From the NCBI GenBank assembly GCA_037381915.1, contig JARRQJ010000022.1:1-64000 (forward strand): a stretch of DNA of 64,000 bases. Direction: 5' to 3'. The DNA is from JARRQJ01 sp037381915 (GTDB lineage Bacteria > Pseudomonadota > Gammaproteobacteria > DRLM01). The translations under genes and the position numbers were made by a program. Below the pieces are notes generated by a model. The model made no database searches. It was not told where the DNA came from and saw nothing but the letters and a program-made list of their open reading frames with translations. The number at the start of each line of letters is the position of its first letter. Position 1 is the stretch's first letter. Below, in pieces: positions 1-7,134 of this stretch.

Positions 1-2
1 CT

Positions 3-353
3 ATTACTGGCATCGGACCAAAATTAGCAGTCAGCATTCTTTCCGGAATAAGAGTCGATGAACTTAAAAATGCTATCCAGTCTGCAAATGTATCCAGGAT
101 TGTTGCAGTTCCCGGAATTGGAAGAAAAACTGCTGAAAGACTCGTTCTTGAGTTAAAAACTAAAGTTGATCAAATAAAAGGGGATGAAAAAGAGGTATCT
201 TTCAGTATAAAAAATGAAGCAGTCGCTGCATTAACTACCCTGGGTTACAACTCCAAACTGGCTGAAAAAATAGTACGAGATATATTAAATTCAGAACCAA
301 CAATTACACTGGAAGATTTAATAAAAAAATCTTTAAGCGATTTAAACAAGTAA
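3..353 (+). CDS. ruvA: Holliday junction helicase subunit RuvA, 5'-truncated by window edge
   Basis: The reading frame is open from base 3 and ends with TAA at 351-353, giving about 116 residues. It holds the second part of RuvA. The two helix-hairpin-helix segments are visible as TGIGPKLA at the very start and PGIGRKTAERL about 40 residues later. The C-terminal domain that contacts RuvB follows, ending in KKSLSDLNK. RuvA binds four-way DNA junctions as a tetramer and recruits the RuvB motor for branch migration. Codon use is strongly AT-rich, as in the next three genes and unlike everything after about 1910. Only the N-terminal OB-fold is missing, because the window starts inside the gene. 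Confidence 0.93.
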   Translation: MTGIGPKLAVSILSGIRVDELKNAIQSANVSRIVAVPGIGRKTAERLVLELKTKVDQIKGDEKEVSFSIKNEAVAALTTLGYNSKLAEKIVRDILNSEPTITLEDLIKKSLSDLNK

Positions 354-374
354 TTATTAATTTTTTCCTGAACA

Positions 375-605
375 ATGAGAAAAACACTTGTTTCAATACT
401 GACATTGCTGGGAGCCGTTTCATTATTGGTTTCCCTGATGTCAGCTTATTATGCTGTAATTTCTTTTCTAGACAGATCAAATAATGGATCAGGTTTAATT
501 TGGGCAGATGTTGAAATATTTAGTGCAATTACAATATTCTTTATTATAATTGGTTCTGCAGCACTCTGGAATTTGAATCCAGAATTTGAATGTAAAATGA
601 TATAG
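375..605 (+). CDS. small two-helix membrane protein, unknown function
   Basis: This is a 76-residue protein with no family I recognise. Residues about 5-30 form one hydrophobic helix and about 46-65 a second, joined by a short polar loop containing DRSNNGSG. The first segment could also act as an uncleaved signal anchor. It lies 21 bases after ruvA on the same strand and may be co-transcribed. No clear Shine-Dalgarno site precedes the ATG. Composition matches the AT-rich part of the contig. It could be a chance ORF, but its length, hydrophobic pattern and tidy fit between two genes favour a real gene. Confidence 0.55.
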   Translation: MRKTLVSILTLLGAVSLLVSLMSAYYAVISFLDRSNNGSGLIWADVEIFSAITIFFIIIGSAALWNLNPEFECKMI

Positions 606-685
606 TTGAACTCATAGAAAATTTATGAATTGGTTCTTAACCAGTATCAAATTATAAATATTTGAAAACTAAAAGGATAAATTAA

Positions 686-1531
686 GTGAAAACGTTAGCT
701 GGTAAAGTTGTTTTAATTGCCGGAGGTTCCGGTGGAATAGGAAGCGAAGTTTACAAAAAACTTTTATTACATGATGCAGAAGCCATTGGAATAAGCAGGA
801 CAGAAAATATTCGTCTCAAAAAATATTCTGAAAATAATAGCAAAAAATATAACTGGATTATCTCTGATTTGTCATTAATATCAGGATGGGAAGATTCATT
901 AGCTTTAATTAAAGAAAAATTTGGAAAAATTGATGTGCTTGTAAATTGTGTAGGAGTTTTATTCCCAGGAAAGGTAGAAAATTTAACATACGGACAAATA
1001 GAGCAGGTTATTTCCACAACCTTCACCAGTGTTGTAATCGCATTTAAGTCAATCTTGCCTATTATGAAGAGACAAGGATTCGGACATATAATAAATGTGG
1101 GATCACTCGGAGGCATAGTACCAATGCCTCAAGAGTCGCTCTATTGCGCAACAAAATTCGCCATACGCGGTTTTTCTTTATCCTTGCAAAAAGAACTGGC
1201 GGGAACCGGTATAAATATTAGTATGATTTCACCCGGGCCTGTATTTACGAAGATGCTGGAAGTCGAATCATCTGATCCCGGTTCAACAATTGCATTTGTT
1301 AATTATCCAGTAAAAGCTGATCTGGTTGCAGAAAAAATTATTCATCTGATATTATATCCCAAACCGGAACTTATATCCTCTTCAGGAAAAAAAGCTGCAG
1401 CACAACTATTAAACTTGTTCCCGGATCTATTTAATCTCATTTACCCTGTTCTGAATTATATCGGAAAAAGAAACCTATATAATCTTACCAATCTTCTTAA
1501 AAATTTTGAGGAGAACTTAAATGAGAACTGA
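686..1531 (+). CDS. short-chain dehydrogenase/reductase
   Basis: This is a classical SDR of 281 residues, somewhat longer than the usual 250. The cofactor-binding glycine motif GGSGGIG lies at about residues 13-19. NCVGV at about 87 corresponds to the NAG motif. The active-site serine is in NVGSLGG, and YCATK gives the catalytic Tyr and Lys. The start is taken as GTG because AAAGGA sits 9 bases upstream and no better ATG is near. The last codons overlap the next gene by 11 bases, which suggests translational coupling with the prenyltransferase. A C-terminal hydrophobic stretch (about 245-265) may associate with membrane. The substrate cannot be told; pairing with a UbiA enzyme suggests a lipid or quinone-like compound. 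Confidence 0.88.
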   Translation: MKTLAGKVVLIAGGSGGIGSEVYKKLLLHDAEAIGISRTENIRLKKYSENNSKKYNWIISDLSLISGWEDSLALIKEKFGKIDVLVNCVGVLFPGKVENLTYGQIEQVISTTFTSVVIAFKSILPIMKRQGFGHIINVGSLGGIVPMPQESLYCATKFAIRGFSLSLQKELAGTGINISMISPGPVFTKMLEVESSDPGSTIAFVNYPVKADLVAEKIIHLILYPKPELISSSGKKAAAQLLNLFPDLFNLIYPVLNYIGKRNLYNLTNLLKNFEENLNEN

Positions 1532-1910
1532 ATTAGTAAATAGTGGAATTCCCTTTTTTAGTTTGGAATTTATAAAAGCATATATAATAACGATGCGTCC
1601 TTATTTAATGTTTGTTTCCGGAATAACAGGGATCGCTGGAATGTCTTTTGGAGCATTATCTTTGTCACCTCTTTATCTGTTATTATTTTCAGCGGCTTTT
1701 CTTTCTTACGGATTCGGACAGGCACTAACAGATTGTTTCCAGATTGATACCGATTCTATTTCTTCACCATACCGGCCATTAACAAAAGGGACGGTTTCAC
1801 GAAGTCAATTTTTATTTGTAAGCAGTTCTGGTCTGACATATTGCGTATTGGTTTTTACTTATTTCAATTCCTTGAACTTTGTTTTAGGAATAATATCGGG
1901 ATTGGGATTT
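1521..1910 (+). CDS. UbiA-family prenyltransferase, 3'-truncated at the junction
   Basis: About 128 residues of a UbiA-type integral membrane prenyltransferase are present. The first aspartate-rich motif reads TDCFQIDTD and is followed by SPYRPLTKG, which matches the NDxxDxxxD-x-RP pattern of the family except that the middle Asp is Gln. Hydrophobic helices precede and follow it. UbiA enzymes transfer a prenyl or phytyl chain to an aromatic or glycerol acceptor. The reading frame runs on past about 1905 into unrelated GC-rich DNA and stops at 1953-1955, but those last codons (from about TGPKSAS) are not part of the family. The second aspartate motif is therefore missing. The gene overlaps the preceding SDR by 11 bases. 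Confidence 0.82.
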
Positions 1911-1915
1911 TTCAA
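1901..1915. other. abrupt composition switch joining two unrelated genomes
   Basis: Left of this point the sequence is AT-rich and the plus strand encodes a UbiA prenyltransferase. Right of it the sequence is GC-rich and the minus strand encodes an MFS transporter. Both coding frames are broken here. The bases GGATTTTTC sit at the crossing and fit both genes (GLGFF on one strand, LKNPN on the other), which is the short shared sequence expected of a false join. No integrase, IS end, tRNA or direct repeat marks the site. Confidence 0.85.
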
Positions 1916-2527
1916 CACCGGGCCGAAATCGGCGAGTACCGGCTCGGCATCGTGATGCACGTGGCTGGTCGCGGGCGTCGGTACCCACAGATGCAACACG
2001 GCAATGGCCAGGAAGGCCAGCACCGCCGTCAGCCAGAAAATGCCGGGCACACCGCCCATCCAGTGGTTGAGGACGGGACCCAGCACCAGGGCCACGGTAA
2101 AGGACAGACCGATGCTGGCGCCGATGGTGGCCATGGCCTTGAGGCGGTGCTCCTCGCGGGTCAAATCGGCGGCCAGGGCCATGACCGCCGCGGCGATGGC
2201 GCCGGCACCCTGCAGGGCACGGCCGAGGATGACGCCATAAATCGTATCCGACATCGCCGCCACGATACTGCCGACGGCAAAAATCAGTAAGCCCAGGGTG
2301 ATGATCGGCTTGCGGCCGAATTTGTCGGACAGCATGCCGAAGGGGATCCCTAAGATCGCCTGGGTCAGGCCGTAGATACCGATGGCCAGACCGAACAGGG
2401 CGTGGGTCGAACCCTTGAGGTGCTCGGTATACAGGGCGAACACCGGCAGGATCATAAATAACCCTAACATTCTGGTGGAGAAAATAGCGGCGAGGGAAAG
2501 GGCGGCGCGCCTTTCCCCGTGGGTCAT
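1908..2527 (-). CDS. MFS transporter, YajR-like, C-terminal part missing
   Basis: This is the N-terminal half (about 205 residues, six helices) of a major facilitator. The segment TRMLGLFMILPVFALY after residue 16 is typical of the YajR/AraJ-like drug:proton antiporters found beside uvrA in Gammaproteobacteria. The loop motif GMLSDKFGRKP between helices 2 and 3 is the MFS signature. The ATG at 2527 is preferred over an in-frame TTG at 2569, because homologues begin near MTHGERRA. The gene runs divergently from uvrA. After about residue 206 the frame enters AT-rich foreign DNA and ends at 1859, so the second six helices are absent from this contig. Confidence 0.85.
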
Positions 2528-2586
2528 ATTGGCATCATTCACTGTACTAAGGACTCGCTTTGCTAACAAACTCTATGGGCGGGTAT

Positions 2587-2600
2587 ATTAACAGGTTAAT
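2587..2600. promoter_or_regulatory. 14-bp palindrome upstream of uvrA
   Basis: ATTAAC and GTTAAT flank a 2-base centre, 21 bases before the uvrA start, inside the 93-bp divergent region shared with the MFS gene. It could be an operator or simply an AT-rich promoter core. It does not match the SOS box CTGT-N8-ACAG. Confidence 0.35.
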
Positions 2601-2620
2601 CTGCAAGCGGAACACTCAAG

Positions 2621-5476
2621 ATGGATTATATTCATATTCGCGGCGCACGCACACACAATTTGCAAAACATTTCCTTGGACCTGCCCCGCGACAAATTGAT
2701 CGTAATTACCGGGCTTTCGGGCTCCGGCAAATCATCCCTGGCCTTCGACACTATATATGCCGAGGGCCAGCGCCGCTACGTGGAATCGCTGTCCAGCTAT
2801 GCGCGGCAATTCCTGTCCATCATGGAAAAACCCGACGTCGATCATATCGAAGGCCTGTCCCCCGCTATCTCCATCGAACAGAAATCCACGTCCCACAACC
2901 CGCGTTCCACTGTGGGCACGGTCACGGAAATATACGATTATCTGCGCCTGCTGTTCGCCCGCACCGGCGATCCGCAATGCCCGGAGCATGGCACGGTGCT
3001 CGCCGCGCAGACCGTCAGCCAGATGGTCGATCAGGTGATGGCCTTGCCGGAGGGCAGCAAATTGATGTTGCTTGCGCCCGTGGTGCAGGAACGCAAGGGC
3101 GAATACCTTAAGCTCATCGAAGAACTGCGCACTCAAGGCTATGTGCGCGCCCGCATCGATGGCGAAGTAGTGGAACTCGACGCCGCGCCCAAACTGGATC
3201 TGCGCAAGAAGCACACCATCGAAGTGGTGGTCGATCGGCTCAGGGTGCGCGCAGATATCAAGCAACGCTTGGCTGACTCTTTCGAGACCGCGCTGGGGAT
3301 GGGTGAGGGCCTGGTCAAGGTCGTACTGCTGGACGATGGGTCGGAATTGCTGCTGTCGGCGCGTTTCGCCTGTCCGCTGTGCGGCTACAGCGTCGCGGAA
3401 TTGGAGCCGCGCCTGTTTTCCTTTAACAATCCCGCCGGCGCCTGTCCCGGCTGTGACGGGCTGGGCGTACGGCAATTCTTCGATCCGGAACGGATCATCC
3501 CCAATACCGAATTGAGCCTGGCCGGCGGCGCGGTGCGCGGTTGGGATCGGCGCAACGTCTACTACTTCCAACTACTAAAGTCCCTGGCGAAACACTACCG
3601 CTTCGATGCAGAAACCCCTTTCGCCAAATTGCCGAAAAAGATTCAAGAAGTCATTCTCCACGGCAGCGGCGATGAAAACATCAAGTTCACCTATCTGAAC
3701 GAGCGCGGCGGCAAGATCACGCGCTCCCACCCTTTCGAAGGCATCATCCCCAACATGGAGCGCCGCTATCGGGAAACGGAGTCCAACGTCATTCGTGAGG
3801 AACTGTCGAAATACCTCAACTCCCGACCCTGCCCCGAGTGCCAAGGCACCCGGCTGCGCCGCGAGGCGCGTTACGTTTTCATAGCCGGCCATAATCTGCC
3901 GGAGGTGGCCCGCATGTCCATCAGCCGCGCCCACCAGCTGTTCACTACCATGACGCTGCCCGGGCGCCGCGGCGAAATCGCGGCCAAGATCCTCAAGGAG
4001 ATCTGCGAACGGCTCAATTTTCTGATCAATGTGGGCCTCGATTATCTGACCCTGAATCGCAGCGCCGACACCCTCTCGGGCGGCGAAGCACAACGCATCC
4101 GCCTGGCAAGCCAGATCGGCGCCGGACTGGTCGGCGTGATGTACGTACTGGACGAACCGTCCATCGGCCTGCACCAGCGGGACAATCAACGTCTGCTCGA
4201 CACCCTGAAACACCTGCGCGACCTGGGTAATACCGTGATCGTGGTGGAACATGACGAGGACGCCATCCGCGCCGCCGACCACGTAGTGGATATCGGGCCC
4301 GGTGCCGGTGCCCACGGTGGACGCATCGTCGCCCAAGGCGCCCCCCAGGCGATTATTGCCAATCCCGCCTCGCTCACCGGCAAATATCTGGCGGGGGAAT
4401 TGAGTATCGCCACACCGGACCGCCGTGTACCCAACGATCCGGCACGACAACTTCATCTGCGCGGCGCCGGCGGCAACAACCTCAAGGACGTCGATGTCGA
4501 TATCCCGGTGGGGCTCATGACGTGCGTCACCGGCGTTTCCGGTTCGGGCAAATCCACTCTGGTCAACGATACCCTATACCGCTATGCCGCGCGCACCCTT
4601 TACGGCGGTAGTGACGAACCAGGCCCGTGCCGTGAAGTCGTCGGTCTCGACCACTTCGACAAGGTCATCAATATCGACCAGAGTCCCATCGGCCGTACGC
4701 CACGCTCCAATCCCGCCACCTATACCGGCGTGTTCACGCCCATCCGCGAACTGTTCGCCGGGACCCAGGAGGCGCGTTCCCGGGGCTACGGTCCCGGGCG
4801 CTTCAGTTTCAACGTCAAAGGCGGGCGCTGCGAGGCTTGCCAGGGTGACGGGGTCATCAAGGTGGAAATGCATTTTCTTCCGGATATCTACGTACCCTGC
4901 GATATCTGCAAGGGCAAGCGCTACAACCGGGAAACCCTGGAAATCCGTTACAAAGCCAAGGGCATATTTGAAATACTGGAAATGACCGTGGAAGAGGCCT
5001 TGGCCTTTTTTAACGCGGTGCCCATGGTCAGGAACAAACTGCAAACCCTGATGGACGTGGGACTCTCCTACATTAAGCTGGGACAGAACGCCACGACCCT
5101 GTCCGGCGGCGAGGCGCAGCGGGTCAAGCTGTCACGGGAACTCTCCAAACGCGGTACCGGTCGCACGCTCTATATCCTCGACGAGCCGACCACCGGTTTG
5201 CACTTCCACGACATTCAGCAATTGCTGGACGTCTTGCACCGGCTCCGCGACCAGGGCAATACCATCGTCATCATCGAGCACAACCTCGATGTCATCAAGA
5301 CCGCCGATTGGATCATCGACCTCGGGCCGGAGGGCGGCGAGAAAGGCGGCGAGATCCTCACCGCGGGAACACCTGAACATGTCGCCGAGCAAGACAACTC
5401 TCACACCGGTTATTATCTGCGCTCGGCATTGATGCAAGCGGCGACCGCTCCCCGGAAGAAGATACGCCAGAAATGA
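2621..5476 (+). CDS. uvrA: excinuclease ABC subunit A (UvrA)
   Basis: At 951 residues this is full length for UvrA, the damage-sensing ATPase of nucleotide excision repair that loads UvrB at lesions. Two ABC modules are complete. The first Walker A is GLSGSGKSS at about residues 32-40, with signature LSGGEAQRI at about 487. The second Walker A is GVSGSGKST near 640, with signature LSGGEAQRV near 828. Zinc-finger cysteines appear as CPLCGY and CPGCDG in the first half, CPEC in the insertion domain, and CEACQGDG with CDICKGK in the second half. The N-terminus MDYIHIRGARTHNLQNI is typical, so the ATG is secure. No LexA box is visible in the short upstream region. Confidence 0.98.
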   Translation: MDYIHIRGARTHNLQNISLDLPRDKLIVITGLSGSGKSSLAFDTIYAEGQRRYVESLSSYARQFLSIMEKPDVDHIEGLSPAISIEQKSTSHNPRSTVGTVTEIYDYLRLLFARTGDPQCPEHGTVLAAQTVSQMVDQVMALPEGSKLMLLAPVVQERKGEYLKLIEELRTQGYVRARIDGEVVELDAAPKLDLRKKHTIEVVVDRLRVRADIKQRLADSFETALGMGEGLVKVVLLDDGSELLLSARFACPLCGYSVAELEPRLFSFNNPAGACPGCDGLGVRQFFDPERIIPNTELSLAGGAVRGWDRRNVYYFQLLKSLAKHYRFDAETPFAKLPKKIQEVILHGSGDENIKFTYLNERGGKITRSHPFEGIIPNMERRYRETESNVIREELSKYLNSRPCPECQGTRLRREARYVFIAGHNLPEVARMSISRAHQLFTTMTLPGRRGEIAAKILKEICERLNFLINVGLDYLTLNRSADTLSGGEAQRIRLASQIGAGLVGVMYVLDEPSIGLHQRDNQRLLDTLKHLRDLGNTVIVVEHDEDAIRAADHVVDIGPGAGAHGGRIVAQGAPQAIIANPASLTGKYLAGELSIATPDRRVPNDPARQLHLRGAGGNNLKDVDVDIPVGLMTCVTGVSGSGKSTLVNDTLYRYAARTLYGGSDEPGPCREVVGLDHFDKVINIDQSPIGRTPRSNPATYTGVFTPIRELFAGTQEARSRGYGPGRFSFNVKGGRCEACQGDGVIKVEMHFLPDIYVPCDICKGKRYNRETLEIRYKAKGIFEILEMTVEEALAFFNAVPMVRNKLQTLMDVGLSYIKLGQNATTLSGGEAQRVKLSRELSKRGTGRTLYILDEPTTGLHFHDIQQLLDVLHRLRDQGNTIVIIEHNLDVIKTADWIIDLGPEGGEKGGEILTAGTPEHVAEQDNSHTGYYLRSALMQAATAPRKKIRQK

Positions 5477-5532
5477 TCGCCGTAGAAAATCAAGGCGCAA
5501 GCCGCCTATTTGCCCACTGGTCAAAATCTGCC

Positions 5533-5558
5533 GCCATGTCTCCCCCGGGAGACATGGC
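5533..5558. terminator. perfect hairpin after uvrA, without a T-tract
   Basis: GCCATGTCTCCC and its exact complement flank two bases, giving a 12-bp stem about 57 bases after the uvrA stop. No run of T follows, so it is either an mRNA 3'-end stabiliser, a Rho-type end, or a palindromic binding site. Intrinsic termination alone is unlikely. Confidence 0.45.
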
Positions 5559-5882
5559 GAAGCATGCATCCCCTGATCCAGAGCCGGCCGCCGCAATTCC
5601 TGCTCGGAGATTTCACTGTACGCCCGTGAAATTTAAACCATATTAGATCGGGCAGGAACTCTAATCGCGATTCGCGCCTCCGTCGCCTTCCGACGACAGT
5701 ATTTCGTGCATTCATCGACCGTTTCACCAATTGTTGCGATAACCCGGATTTGCTGGTAAAAACTAAGACTCAAATGCTGCGGCAACGTGCCGATATCTGA
5801 ATGTATTTCTATCACAGTCAAAATCTTTACGCTGAACCACACCCTTAGAGGGAATTAGCTCTAGAACCAAAGGAGATTGGCA
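5559..5882. other. intergenic region upstream of bactofilin
   Basis: No coding pattern is convincing in either strand. The only clear signal is the ribosome site AAAGGAGA at about 5868-5875, which sets the bactofilin start. The region presumably holds the bactofilin promoter, but I see no strong -35/-10 pair. Confidence 0.5.
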
Positions 5883-6428
5883 ATGTTCGACATGAATCCA
5901 TTAAAGCGCAACACCGGAAAACCCTCCGATACTCAGGACGTTGAAAGCACACGCCCCCCCGTTGCCGCCCCAAGCAAACCCAGCGAGTCCTACGTACGCT
6001 CCACCGGTTTAGCCACCATTGGACCGTCCATCTCTATTAAGGGCGATCTCAACGGAGAAGAGGACCTGATCATACAGGGTCGCGTCGAAGGCACCATCAA
6101 CCTCAAGCAAAACAATTTGACCGTCGGTCAGAACGGCGACATCAATGCCAATGTCTACGCCCGCACCATCACCGTTGAAGGCACCCTCAAAGGCGATATT
6201 TACGGCGAAGAAAAAGTCGTGATAAAGAAGAGCGGCAACGTCAAAGGCAACGTTACGGCACCCCGCGTCAGCCTAGAAGACGGAGCGCGATTCAAAGGCA
6301 GCATGGACATGGACTACAAGAAGAGCGAGTCCGGTGCCGGGCGCAACGACACCGCCTCCGTCTTCAAGCTCGATAAATCCCAGAACGCCGACAAGGCGGC
6401 GCCGGATGCGAAGGGTGCGATTAAATAA
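5883..6428 (+). CDS. bactofilin (polymer-forming cytoskeletal protein)
   Basis: This is a 181-residue bactofilin. The central part, from about residue 38 (ATIGPSISIKGDL) to 140, has the repeating hydrophobic/glycine pattern of a right-handed beta-helix, with IIQGRVEG, ANVYARTITVEG, GDIYGEEKVVI and GNVTAPRVSLEDGARF. The flanking N- and C-terminal tails are disordered and rich in Pro, Ser, Lys and Asp. Bactofilins polymerise without nucleotide into filaments that position cell-wall or motility machinery. The ATG at 5883 has AAAGGAGA seven bases upstream, so it is preferred over an in-frame TTG two codons earlier. Sixty-eight bases later comes a methyltransferase-like gene on the same strand. 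Confidence 0.92.
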   Translation: MFDMNPLKRNTGKPSDTQDVESTRPPVAAPSKPSESYVRSTGLATIGPSISIKGDLNGEEDLIIQGRVEGTINLKQNNLTVGQNGDINANVYARTITVEGTLKGDIYGEEKVVIKKSGNVKGNVTAPRVSLEDGARFKGSMDMDYKKSESGAGRNDTASVFKLDKSQNADKAAPDAKGAIK

Positions 6429-6496
6429 ATCTGGACAGGACTGTGAAGCGGCTTTGTCGTTCGGTATGAGCGGGGGGTTCGGCGGGTGTTGATGCA

Positions 6497-7120
6497 ATGT
6501 TGGTGAACCATGCTAAGTTTGAAACGGGGATAACTCCATCCGGTATTCAGGAAACTAACTGCCCGGTTTTCGCATCGCTCATGGACATCATGGGCAATGA
6601 GCGCAAATGGGTAATACTCGACCTGGGACCCGCTCGAGCCGCCAATTTGGAAGTGATGTCCCGATTGCGCTGCAGGCTGCTGCTCGAAGACATCCATGAA
6701 CTGGTTTCCGCCTTGAGAGGGGATAATGCCGAAGACAAAGCCGCATTGGCAAACTGGTTCGAACAATGGACGCCAGGAGTGAGTCCCGGCTCCATTGACG
6801 TAGTTATCGCCTGGGATATTTTCAACTACCTGAATCCCGACCTGTGCAAGGCCTTCATCGGGCTACTCGCCCCGCTGTTGAAGCCCGGAGCTTACATCTA
6901 TCTTTTAGTCTATTCGCAAAAGGATATGTCCGCGCAGCCCATCCCGTACAAGATCATTTCCGATGACAGGCTGCAGTACCAATCGCGCAGCAAGGCGACA
7001 CGACCTTCACCGCGTTTCAATCAAACGGAACTGAAAAAATTTCTTCCGGAATTTACGGTCGTCAAATCGGTGCTCCTGCGCAACGGCATACAAGAGTATT
7101 TGTTCAGACATATAACTTGA
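6497..7120 (+). CDS. class I SAM-dependent methyltransferase-like protein
   Basis: A 207-residue protein with the layout of a Rossmann methyltransferase. WVILDLGPARAAN at about residue 36-48 takes the place of motif I. DVVIAWDIFNYLNP at about 101 matches the motif IV strand and loop, and LLKPGAYIYLLVYS at about 127-140 is the post-IV strand. Motif I lacks the usual GxGxG glycines, so SAM binding is uncertain. The substrate is unknown. It directly follows bactofilin, and the two are probably co-transcribed. The start has no strong ribosome site, and an internal ATG at residue 29 is a possible alternative. Its end is 14 bases from the convergent GGDEF/EAL gene. Confidence 0.7.
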   Translation: MLVNHAKFETGITPSGIQETNCPVFASLMDIMGNERKWVILDLGPARAANLEVMSRLRCRLLLEDIHELVSALRGDNAEDKAALANWFEQWTPGVSPGSIDVVIAWDIFNYLNPDLCKAFIGLLAPLLKPGAYIYLLVYSQKDMSAQPIPYKIISDDRLQYQSRSKATRPSPRFNQTELKKFLPEFTVVKSVLLRNGIQEYLFRHIT

Positions 7121-7134
7121 AGTATGCGGGCTGC

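Noticed and set aside
2528..2620. possible LexA (SOS) box before uvrA
   Set aside because: CTGT near 2542 is not followed by ACAG at the right distance; only an unrelated ATTAAC/GTTAAT palindrome is present.
2732..3571. 279-codon minus-strand frame inside uvrA
   Set aside because: Shadow of the uvrA coding frame with no ribosome site or domain.
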